Source: Planctomycetaceae bacterium (GTDB lineage Bacteria > Planctomycetota > Planctomycetia > Pirellulales > Thermoguttaceae). From it: DNA of 12,513 nt. The position numbers and the translations under genes were made by a program. This document shows, in pieces, positions 6,523-12,513 of this stretch. Location of the stretch: the NCBI GenBank assembly GCA_031283515.1, contig JAITBS010000111.1, positions 1 to 12,513 of the forward strand, given 5' to 3'. The notes beneath the pieces are model-generated. The model saw only the letters and a program-made list of their open reading frames with translations. It was not told the origin of the DNA and did not search any database. The first letter of the stretch is position 1; every line of letters starts with the position of its first letter.

Positions 6523-6560
6523 TTTTGTGATTTCCTTTTATAAAATAAAAATTCGGGAAC

Positions 6561-6644
6561 TGTTCACAACAATAGATTCATAATATCTGTATTTTCCTAA
6601 AAGTGCGATAATAAAATGCTTAAATTTAAAGAAGGTTGTGAACA
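6561..6644. repeat. Perfect 10-bp inverted repeat pair next to the infA stop
   Basis: TGTTCACAAC (6561-6570) and GTTGTGAACA (6635-6644) are exact reverse complements separated by 64 bases. The second arm touches the infA stop codon at 6645. The arms could pair in the transcript downstream of infA or be two half-sites for a protein. No T-tract follows a compact stem, so I do not call a terminator. Confidence 0.5.
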
Positions 6645-6875
6645 TTAGCGTTCTCGATACGTGATGCGTCCGCGGCTCATATCATACGGACTTACTTCGA
6701 CTGTAACATGATCTCCTGGTACAACACGTATCCGAAATTTGCGCATTTTACCTGCCAAGCGGCACAACACAATATGCTCCATATCTTCCAACTTCACTCG
6801 GAATGCCCCGCGTACTTCTTCGACAACTATTCCGGGTAATTCGATAACTTCTTCTTTTCCTTTTGATTCGGACAT
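6645..6875 (-). CDS. infA: Translation initiation factor IF-1
   Basis: 76 residues, close to the usual 72-75. IF-1 is a single OB-fold protein that occupies the A site of the 30S subunit during initiation. The family pattern is clear: ELPGIVVEEVRGAFRVKLE, then LAGKMRKFRIRVVPGDHVTVEVSPYDMSRGRITYR, matching the conserved GKMRK, IR, GD-V-VE-SPYD and GRI-R positions. The N-terminus MSESKGKEE is slightly longer and more charged than in E. coli. GAGGA lies about 10 bases before the ATG. The gene stands apart from any ribosomal-protein operon here, 251 bp downstream of dapA on the same strand. Confidence 0.96.
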   Translation of the reverse strand: MSESKGKEEVIELPGIVVEEVRGAFRVKLEDMEHIVLCRLAGKMRKFRIRVVPGDHVTVEVSPYDMSRGRITYRER

Positions 6876-7126
6876 TACTTTTGAATCCTCAAAAACTTTC
6901 TATAATCATGGAATCATTCGCTAAATATTTAAATAATATTTATCTCCTAAAAATAACAGAGTTTCATTTTATATCTAAAAAAACAAATTCCAAGACCCCC
7001 CAAATAAAACAAAACCTTTGTCCAAACGGCAATGTTCAAAACGGTCACATAAAATACCACAACAGCAAAGATTCTTAATTTTTTATTGTCAAGATTATTG
7101 TATATTTTTTGATTATTATGTGACGG

Positions 7127-8017
7127 TTACGATAGAAGCCCGTAATTTTGAAGAGTTTTCTGTAATTTTTGTTCTTCGGTTTCGGAGAGTGTTGTCAGTG
7201 GCAGGCGGAGTTCACCGGTATCACGTCCTAACATTTTCATTGCAGCTTTGATGGGAATGGGGTTTGTTGAAAGTGCAAGCATATCACGGCAAAGCGAGTA
7301 GGTTTTGTAATGCCATTCTTGTGCTTTTTCGATATTCCCATTCTCAAAAGCGTTACAGAGAGCAATCATATCTTTAGGAATAATATTACCGACAACCGAA
7401 ACAATTCCTCTGGCTCCAAGTGCCAGCAACGGCAATGTCAAACTATCATCGCCGCTTAAAACGGTGAGATTGGTATTGGCAATAATTGAAGAGGTCTGAT
7501 CCATTGAACCGGTTGCTTCTTTAACCATTCCGATATTAGGAAATTGAGCGAGTCGGATTATTGTTTCCGGTTCGATATTTCGGGCGCAACGACCGGGGAT
7601 ATTATAAATACAAATCGGAATATCCACTGATTGGGCGAGGAGTTTGTAATGTTGAAACAGTCCTTCCTGAGTGGGTTTGTTATAATACGGAGCAACCACA
7701 AGAGCGGCATCAGCACCGACTTTTTGAGTGAATTGTGTAAGATGCAGAGCTTCTTGAGTGGAATTAGCACCGGAGCCTGCCATGACTTTAATTTTTCCTT
7801 TTGCGGCTTCGACCACCGCGCGGAGAACGCGTTCGTGTTCATCAAAGGAAAGGGTTGGGCTTTCGCCGGTCGTGCCAACCGGAACAACTGCCGTAGTTCC
7901 GGCTGCAATCTGAAATTCAACCTGATCCTGAAGTGTTTTATAATCAACCTGACCATTTTTAAAAGGCGTAATAATTGCAACAGAAAGACCGGCAAAAGAT
8001 TCAAATCGGGTTTTCAT
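7127..8017 (-). CDS. dapA: 4-hydroxy-tetrahydrodipicolinate synthase
   Basis: 296 residues, a normal DapA length (E. coli 292). It condenses pyruvate with aspartate semialdehyde in the first committed step toward diaminopimelate and lysine, as a cytoplasmic TIM barrel, usually a tetramer. Visible are the pyruvate-binding GTTGE motif (48-52), Tyr111 in APYYNKP, the catalytic Tyr138 in YNIPGR with Arg143, and the Schiff-base Lys166 in MVKEATG, followed by the barrel segment LSGDDSLTLP. All key residues are present. The related N-acetylneuraminate lyases share the fold, but the YNIPGR and GTTGE context favours DapA. No Shine-Dalgarno sequence is seen and the 153-bp upstream region is too small for a typical lysine riboswitch. 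The presence of dapA implies a lysine or diaminopimelate route, and perhaps peptidoglycan. Confidence 0.96.
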   Translation of the reverse strand: MKTRFESFAGLSVAIITPFKNGQVDYKTLQDQVEFQIAAGTTAVVPVGTTGESPTLSFDEHERVLRAVVEAAKGKIKVMAGSGANSTQEALHLTQFTQKVGADAALVVAPYYNKPTQEGLFQHYKLLAQSVDIPICIYNIPGRCARNIEPETIIRLAQFPNIGMVKEATGSMDQTSSIIANTNLTVLSGDDSLTLPLLALGARGIVSVVGNIIPKDMIALCNAFENGNIEKAQEWHYKTYSLCRDMLALSTNPIPIKAAMKMLGRDTGELRLPLTTLSETEEQKLQKTLQNYGLLS

Positions 8018-8170
8018 AAAGAATGTTGGAAAAAATAGGAGTTAAATAGTTGGCGATGACATTCATTTAATAATAAAATCATCGTTATAAGTTTATTTTT
8101 GGGCAACCATTTTGTCAAGAGTGGGCTGTTACCGACCGAAAGTTACAACCACAATCACAATTTTCAAAAT

Positions 8171-9184
8171 TCAGGAAAGATTGGGAATATTGTTGTCCTC
8201 AATAAAGCGGATTTTTTCATTGTTGCAGCCGAAAGACCGAATTTCGAATCCGGCTTTTTTGGGTACGGAAATCGTCATAAGGGCGGTGATTTCCTGATTT
8301 TTTTTACAATATTCTTCAGTTTGTTCGGCACCGAGTATGAAAAACGCTGTTGAGAGGAGTTCGGCTTGTGTTCCGGTGGGGGCGAGCACTGTAACAGAAA
8401 GAACTCCTTCAACCGGTTGTCCGGTGCGTGGGTCAATCAAATGAGAATAACACCGCCCTTTGTGACGAAAAAACTGCTTTTGCGAACCGGAAGTGGCAAC
8501 CGCTTCATTATTCAACACCAATTCCGCCAACCGTTTACCCGGACGCATTGGATGCGCAACTCCAATCTTCCAACCGGAACCAACCGCCAACACACTACTC
8601 AAACCACCCTGAAACAAAAAACGGTCAACATGTTGTTCCAAAAGTTTCCGCGACGCAATATCCAACGCAAAACCTTTGCCAACACAACCAAAATTCAATT
8701 CAACACCTTTTTTTCTAAATCGAATAGTTTTTGTTTCGGGATTGAGTTCGAGTAACCGGTAATTCACATTCGCCAACGCTGTTTCAATTTCTGAAGGGTT
8801 TGGAATTTTGCCTTTACGTTTGGCAAAACCCCATATTTTCCAAAGTGGTGTACTGGTGATATCGACGGCACCTTCTGTTGTTTCGGCAAATTTTACGCAA
8901 AGACTCATCAGACCAAACAATTCTTCATCGAGCCGAACGGGAATTTCGTGGGCGGTCAGATTGATATACTGAACCCGACTGTCAAAACGAAATACGGATA
9001 AAACTTGTTCAAGACGTTCTACTTCATCGAGTGCATCAAGAGCCGCTTTGGTTCCTTGCGGAAAATCCAAACGTGGAAACATCACTTCAAATTCGTCATT
9101 CATTGCCTTACGGCTCACTGTTAATAATGCCGATTCTTCTGGAGTTCGCCATGTCATAAAATACAGAATGAAAATAATATACAT
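8171..9184 (-). CDS. apbE: FAD:protein FMN transferase (ApbE family)
   Basis: 337 residues from the ATG at 9184; an in-frame ATG at 9157 (residue 10, MTWRTPEE) is equally plausible and neither has a ribosome binding site. ApbE transfers FMN from FAD to Thr/Ser of target proteins such as Rnf/Nqr subunits. Family landmarks in order: RKAMNDEFEV (25-34), the helix DEVERLEQVLSVFRFDS, DITSTPLWKIWGF (108-120), the nucleotide-binding NFGCVGKGFALD (164-175), FLFQGGLSSVLAVGSGWKIGV, and SHLIDPRTGQPVEG (247-260). The usual A-D-x-L-[AS]-T near the C-terminus reads AELLST (274-279), so a Glu replaces the Asp expected as a Mg2+ ligand. There is no lipobox or real signal peptide, suggesting a cytoplasmic or membrane-adjacent enzyme. 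Its flavinylation target is not in this window. Confidence 0.93.
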   Translation of the reverse strand: MYIIFILYFMTWRTPEESALLTVSRKAMNDEFEVMFPRLDFPQGTKAALDALDEVERLEQVLSVFRFDSRVQYINLTAHEIPVRLDEELFGLMSLCVKFAETTEGAVDITSTPLWKIWGFAKRKGKIPNPSEIETALANVNYRLLELNPETKTIRFRKKGVELNFGCVGKGFALDIASRKLLEQHVDRFLFQGGLSSVLAVGSGWKIGVAHPMRPGKRLAELVLNNEAVATSGSQKQFFRHKGRCYSHLIDPRTGQPVEGVLSVTVLAPTGTQAELLSTAFFILGAEQTEEYCKKNQEITALMTISVPKKAGFEIRSFGCNNEKIRFIEDNNIPNLS

Positions 9185-9260
9185 TACACGGTAAAAAAAT
9201 AACCACTTACTTTTTCACGTGATAGCAAAGTTATTTGGCAATCTCATTAGCCGCAAGGCG

Positions 9261-9419
9261 TCATTTTTGTTTATTTTTTTTGAGTTGGGCAATTTCTGCA
9301 AGAAGTTTTTCACGTTCTTTTTCACGCTCGTCATGTTCTTTTTCAAGTTTCAGAGCAAGTTTTTCACGTTCTTTTTCACGCTTTTTAAGTTCCTTAGCGA
9401 GTTTTTCGCGTTCTTTTCT
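9261..9419 (-). pseudogene. C-terminal remnant of a charged coiled-coil protein
   Basis: On the minus strand a 52-codon frame reads KEREKLAKELKKREKE, then EREKLALKLEKEHDER, then EKEREKLLAEIAQLKK, ending at TGA (9261-9263). It is an extremely charged heptad-like helix with an internal 54-bp (18-residue) duplication. No start codon lies in the frame: an in-frame TAA at 9420-9422 sits just upstream, next to a run of A/T. The preceding sequence is open in another frame (see 9418-9471). This pattern fits a truncated or frameshifted gene whose coiled-coil tail survives. Such Lys/Glu/Arg tails are often found at the C-termini of Uma2-like or PD-(D/E)XK nuclease family proteins, but no catalytic part is left here to prove it. 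Overlapping plus-strand frames are its antisense shadow. Confidence 0.55.
9305..9382 (-). repeat. 24-bp direct repeat with 54-bp period in the coiled-coil remnant
   Basis: Positions 9305-9328 and 9359-9382 are identical over 24 bp (plus-strand text begins GTTTTTCACGTTCTTTTTC). They code on the minus strand for the repeated KREKEREKL-type segment, and the 54-bp period keeps the frame. Confidence 0.85.
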
Positions 9420-9471
9420 TTAAAAATCTCGTCAATTTTGCTTGTCCTGTCAAATTTTTTGATCTTGTCAA
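9418..9471 (-). repeat. Three imperfect 18-bp tandem units (TTGACARGA type)
   Basis: On the minus strand three contiguous 18-bp units begin TTGACAAGATC, TTGACAGGACA and TTGACGAGATT (plus coordinates 9454-9471, 9436-9453 and 9418-9435). In one frame they encode hexapeptides FDKIKK, FDRTSK and IDEIFK, and run into the coiled-coil remnant only after a frame change. The unit length equals one third of the 54-bp period next door. Degenerate TTGACAGGAT-like repeats are something I recall from other genomes, so an intergenic repeat is an alternative to a coding origin. Confidence 0.55.
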
Positions 9472-9516
9472 AAAATGAAAAACGAATTATCAAGTGTGAT
9501 GAGTATAGCAAGAGTG

Positions 9517-9954
9517 TTATGGTTTGTAATATCGGCTGGTTGAACCGTTTACTTCTTTACGTCCGGTACTGGAACCGTTGGAGTTGTAGTAACGGGTAAC
9601 ACCGGAAGTGGTTGTTTGGCTTCGACCGGCGGAAGTGCCGTCAGCATGGTATAACCGCGTTGTATTACCGTAAATAATTGCCCTTCCGGCACTAGAACCG
9701 TTGGACTGATAGAATCGTGTGGTGTTACCGGACTTTTCACTTCGCCCTGCTGATACACCATTGGCTTTGTAATAGCGGGTTGTTGTACCGTTTGTTGCGG
9801 CATACCCCATCAGAGAACCATTGGAATGATAGTATCGGGTGGTGTTACCGGATGTTTCACTCCGTGTCGGCTTCACTCCCAAAAAATCCGTCTGTTCCGC
9901 CGCAGAAAGTACCCCGACAATACTCAACCAACAAATTATAATCAATTTGTACAT
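9517..9954 (-). CDS. Small secreted protein of 20-residue GNTTRYY repeats
   Basis: 145 residues. Residues 1-19 form a Sec signal peptide (MYKLIIICWLSIVGVLSAA-EQ). A short linker follows, then five and a half tandem repeats of about 20 residues starting at 36, 56, 76, 96, 118 and 137. The consensus is G-N-T-T-R-Y-Y-x-S-N-G-S-S-x-G-R followed by four variable residues. The fourth repeat is one residue longer and the last stops after SRYYKP. Short beta-hairpin repeats alternating aromatic pairs with NG turns suggest a stacked or solenoid-like beta structure, reminiscent of YD-type or MORN-like repeats, but I do not assign a family. A strong ribosome binding site (GAGGTGA, core spacing about 6) precedes the ATG. 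The gene lies 138 bp downstream of the hydrogenase gene. Function unknown; an exported surface or envelope role is inferred. Confidence 0.8.
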   Translation of the reverse strand: MYKLIIICWLSIVGVLSAAEQTDFLGVKPTRSETSGNTTRYYHSNGSLMGYAATNGTTTRYYKANGVSAGRSEKSGNTTRFYQSNGSSAGRAIIYGNTTRLYHADGTSAGRSQTTTSGVTRYYNSNGSSTGRKEVNGSTSRYYKP

Positions 9955-9986
9955 AAATCACCTCAGATAAACACTTCAACATTTCT

Positions 9987-10023
9987 AAAAAACATCTCAA
10001 AAAAAACATCTCCAAAAAACATT
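9987..10023. repeat. Short A-tract repeat AAAAAACATCTC
   Basis: AAAAAACATCTC occurs at 9987-9998 and 10001-10012, and a third partial copy AAAAAACATT at 10014-10023. It lies between the hydrogenase stop and the repeat-protein start. On the transcribed strand these are T-tracts, but no stem-loop precedes them. Confidence 0.6.
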
Positions 10024-10092
10024 GCCATTGCCCAAACTTTTTTACAAACCGTTGAAATATGATTCCGATTCAAGAAAATCCCGATTCAAAAA

Positions 10093-12120
10093 CTAAACCA
10101 CTTCTTTAACAGTTGCCAGTTGATTTGTTAATTCGGCGATTGCCATTTCGGGAGTTGCTTTGAAGATCATTGTTTCTCCAACCGTTACTGTGGGACCGCG
10201 GTCACAATTTTCTGTACAGAAAGTTGCTTCGATGCGGACTAAATGCCCCAATGCTCGATCTTGCACATAATCGGCGATTTTCTTTAAGACGGTTTGGCTG
10301 CCCCGAACAAAACAACTTGTTCCCACACAAACCGAAACCCGAACCTCAGGAGTTGTTCCGGCTTCGTCCAAAACCGGAAGCGTTAATCCGTAAATCCTAC
10401 GACGGTTACGGTAAGTTGTGTGTAACAATTCGTGAGCCGTGTGTCCGCCAATACCGCCTTCGAAATATTTGTCGTAACATTCCAGCAAAACATGATTGTC
10501 TTGCGGTTTATGGAGTTGCAACATTTTATCTGCCTTGTAAAGACCTTCTGAACGGCTATGCCGGACTTCCCAATCATTGGTAACCGGTTGTCCGGCTCCA
10601 CCGACACAACCAAGCGGACATGCCATAACTTCGACAAAATCGTATGTTTTTTCGCCGCTCCGAATCATTTCCGCAACTTTTCTCGCATTGGCAAGACCGT
10701 AAACCACACAAACCCGAATAATAATCCCGTCAATATTAAATTCCGCTTCCCGAATTGCTTTATCGCCGCGTACTTCGGTAAATTCAAAAGTGTCCAACTT
10801 GACGCCCTTCAGTTTTTCCACAGCAAAACGCAACGCCGCTTCCATAACACCGCCGGTTGTTCCAAAAATAACACCGCCGCCGGTTTTGAAATTAAACGGC
10901 GGGTCAAGCGATTGCGGTTGTAATTCGTTAAACCGAAGTCCCGCTTCTTCAATCATTCGTACCAATTCCTGTGTGGTCAGAACATGATCAACATCGGCAA
11001 TACCGTCTTCAATAAATTTAGATTGTTTACATTCAAATTTCTTGGCAGTACAAGGCATAATCGCTACAACAATTAAATCCTCTTTAGCAACACCAAGTTG
11101 TTCCGGCAAAATCAGTTTGGCGGTTGGACCGAACATTTGTTGCGGTGAGCGGCAACTCGAAAGATTGGGAAGAAAATCTGGCAAAAATTGCTCCGCATAT
11201 TTGACCCACGCCGGACAACACGAAGTAAATTGCGGCAATTTTTCACCTTTGATTTTTCGCCCAATAAATTCGGTGGCTTCTTCGAAAATTGTTTGATCGG
11301 CGGCAAAACTTGTGTCATAGACTTGATCAAATCCGATGGCTCGGAGAGCAGCAACAATACGTCCTAATTCGATGGAACCGGGTATTCCACCAAACGCTTC
11401 GCCAATCGCCACCCGAACTGCCGGTGCAATTTGAACAACAACTTTTTTCTTGGGATCGTTAATTGCTTTCCAAACAATATTGACATCATCCCGAACCGTC
11501 AACGCCCCAACAGGACAAACTGTTGCACAAAGTCCGCAGTTGACACATTCAATATCCGCAAGATCTTTATTGAATGGAGGCACCACAGTTGATTTTGCTC
11601 CTCGACCGGCAAAACCGATAGCACCAACACCTTGAATTTCGTTACACGCTCTGACACAATCGCCGCAGAGAATACATTTATTGGGATCGCGGACAAGCGA
11701 CAAACTTGACCGGTCAACCGGGCGTTCGACAAAAGTCCGTTTGAACCGGACAGCGTTGACACCGAGTTGTCGGGTCAACGATTGGAGTTTGCAATTGGTA
11801 TTTTTTGGGCAAAGAGTACAATTTTGATCGTGATTTGCCAGAATTAGTTCCAAAGCAACTTTACGCATTTGGCGAAGTTCTTCGGTATGGGTATGAACGA
11901 CCATTCCTTCCTGAGGAGTTGTGGAGCAAGACGCCACAATTCCAAGCCCTTTGACATCGACAAGGCAAAGCCGACATGCTCCGTAAATACTCAATTCGGA
12001 ATGATAACAAAAGGTCGGAATATCTATGCCGACTTTTCGGGCAAGTTCCAATAAATTACGTTCTTCGTTAATAGGAACTTGAATACCGTTAAGGGTTAAG
12101 GTTTTGACTGCATCAATCAT
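10093..12120 (-). CDS. hydA: [FeFe]-hydrogenase, HydA/HndD-like, with C-terminal [2Fe-2S] domain
   Basis: 675 residues, cytoplasmic. It reversibly oxidises or produces H2. Domains in order: a plant-type [2Fe-2S] ferredoxin (Cys38, 49, 52, 65); the His/Cys [4Fe-4S] segment (His97, Cys101, 104, 110); two ferredoxin-type [4Fe-4S] sites (Cys149, 152, 155, 159 and 192, 195, 198, 202); the H-cluster domain with L1 TSCCPAW (Cys302), L2 MPCTAKKFE (Cys357) and L3 MACPLGCVGGAGQP (Cys501, 505); the small-subunit helix region near 525-575; and a NuoE-like thioredoxin-fold [2Fe-2S] domain (Cys598, 603, 635, 639). Proton-path residues Glu281, Glu284, Arg288, Cys301 and Ser321 match those of Clostridium pasteurianus CpI with an offset of two. 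The extra C-terminal domain is as in Thermotoga HydA, catalytic subunit of the bifurcating HydABC complex. No hydB or hydC lies within 390 bp upstream, which is unusual for that type. No Shine-Dalgarno sequence is seen. Confidence 0.95.
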   Translation of the reverse strand: MIDAVKTLTLNGIQVPINEERNLLELARKVGIDIPTFCYHSELSIYGACRLCLVDVKGLGIVASCSTTPQEGMVVHTHTEELRQMRKVALELILANHDQNCTLCPKNTNCKLQSLTRQLGVNAVRFKRTFVERPVDRSSLSLVRDPNKCILCGDCVRACNEIQGVGAIGFAGRGAKSTVVPPFNKDLADIECVNCGLCATVCPVGALTVRDDVNIVWKAINDPKKKVVVQIAPAVRVAIGEAFGGIPGSIELGRIVAALRAIGFDQVYDTSFAADQTIFEEATEFIGRKIKGEKLPQFTSCCPAWVKYAEQFLPDFLPNLSSCRSPQQMFGPTAKLILPEQLGVAKEDLIVVAIMPCTAKKFECKQSKFIEDGIADVDHVLTTQELVRMIEEAGLRFNELQPQSLDPPFNFKTGGGVIFGTTGGVMEAALRFAVEKLKGVKLDTFEFTEVRGDKAIREAEFNIDGIIIRVCVVYGLANARKVAEMIRSGEKTYDFVEVMACPLGCVGGAGQPVTNDWEVRHSRSEGLYKADKMLQLHKPQDNHVLLECYDKYFEGGIGGHTAHELLHTTYRNRRRIYGLTLPVLDEAGTTPEVRVSVCVGTSCFVRGSQTVLKKIADYVQDRALGHLVRIEATFCTENCDRGPTVTVGETMIFKATPEMAIAELTNQLATVKEVV

Positions 12121-12188
12121 TGTCTGGTTGTTTGTTTGGGTTGAGATTAGGGTTGAACCCGATGTAAGGGTTTTAAGTGGAGTGATCT

Positions 12189-12216
12189 TTTATATTTTAG
12201 GCGGAATACATCTCAA
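12189..12216 (-). promoter_or_regulatory. Candidate sigma-70-type promoter for the hydrogenase gene
   Basis: On the minus strand TTGAGA (12211-12216) and TATAAA (12189-12194) are separated by 16 bp. Each matches the consensus at five of six positions. Transcription would begin near 12182, giving a leader of about 60 bases. AT-rich DNA produces such matches by chance, so this is tentative. Confidence 0.35.
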
Positions 12217-12431
12217 TAGCAAAATAAATAGTTTCGGATAAATCAGCAAGCAAATTTATTTTGCGGTTGTTCCGTTTGTACCAACAATCTATCAAAGAAT
12301 GTTATAGGGAATAAGCGAAATTAAGTGCTCCATTGTAATTCATTATCAAATCATTTCAAGGGGCAATCAGATAAACATTTATCGACTTCTTGCCAAAATG
12401 CAATCACGGAAAAAATTGCAACTATACAGTG

Positions 12432-12513
12432 GGTAGTCAATCTTTCGCCGAAAGATTGGGGCGATAGCCGACTTGTCCCTGATAATGGGTTGCTGCCTGA
12501 AAGACAGAATTTT
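12432..12513 (+). repeat. Second, partial copy of the inverted-repeat element (runs off the edge)
   Basis: The left end, GGTAGTCAATCTTTCGCCG..., matches the 22-bp end at 4525-4546 at 19 of 22 positions. Then come a CGATAGCCGACTTGTCCCTG stretch, matching CCGACTTGCCCCTG at 4578-4591, and a TTGCTGCCTGAA stretch, loosely matching TTGCCGGACGGAA. The self-palindrome CAATCTTTCG-C-CGAAAGATTG (12438-12458) has perfect 10-bp arms. This copy is about 17 bp shorter between the two conserved blocks. Its other end lies beyond the window. Confidence 0.65.

Larger units (their letters stand above)
12121..12513. other. Upstream region of the hydrogenase gene
   Basis: 393 bp without a plausible gene. It carries a candidate promoter for the hydrogenase gene (12189-12216), an unremarkable AT-rich stretch, and from 12432 a copy of the inverted-repeat element found at 4525. 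Confidence 0.6.

Noticed and set aside
8018..8170. Lysine riboswitch upstream of dapA
   Set aside because: Only 153 bp separate dapA from the next gene upstream and I could not find the multi-helix L-box core. The AT-rich sequence shows no strong stems.
9235..9423. Plus-strand Ser/Phe-rich frame at 9235-9423
   Set aside because: It is the antisense of the charged coiled-coil remnant; its repetitive SFSRSFSR content follows from GAAAAAGAACGTGAA-type codons on the other strand.
10065..10089. Direct repeat CCGATTCAA just after the hydrogenase stop
   Set aside because: Nine identical bases twice, 16 bp apart, in AT-rich DNA are too short to separate from chance, and they make no hairpin for a terminator.

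Overview
The window reads as a chromosomal stretch of a moderately low-GC (about 40% by eye) anaerobic or fermentative bacterium. A planctomycete or related PVC-group lineage is my best guess. The hints are a ThuA-domain protein with a Pro-rich linker, a secreted acetyl-xylan-esterase-like hydrolase, a BON-domain exported protein, sparse Shine-Dalgarno sequences and AccD/IF-1 of the type I associate with that group. This is inference; there is no rRNA or single diagnostic marker here. The [FeFe]-hydrogenase points firmly to H2 metabolism under anoxia.

Layout: the left third (12-4444) is transcribed rightward. It holds a secreted ThuA-like protein with 27 PKPET repeats, a hypothetical membrane protein, a 426-bp repeat-bearing intergenic region, a 63-residue coiled-coil protein just ahead of accD (acetyl-CoA carboxylase beta), a likely terminator, and an exported BON-domain protein. 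The right two thirds (4794-12120) is transcribed leftward. From upstream to downstream it holds a modular [FeFe]-hydrogenase (hydA-like), a small secreted 20-residue-repeat protein, a decayed coiled-coil gene remnant, an ApbE-type FAD:protein FMN transferase, dapA, infA, a three-helix membrane protein, tRNA-Thr(CGU), and a secreted alpha/beta hydrolase.

The two blocks converge at 4445-4793. That junction holds a 152-bp element with perfect 22-bp inverted terminal repeats and internal hairpins. A related copy begins at 12432 and runs off the right edge. The two copies differ by paired substitutions that keep the central palindrome intact, which makes this the best candidate for an undescribed small repeat family here.

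Functionally this is mostly housekeeping metabolism (fatty-acid precursor synthesis, lysine/diaminopimelate synthesis, translation initiation, H2 turnover and flavinylation) interleaved with exported proteins of unknown role. The genes do not form one pathway. I see no phage, CRISPR, toxin-antitoxin or defence cluster. The interest lies in repeat structure at DNA and protein level rather than in a new multi-gene system.
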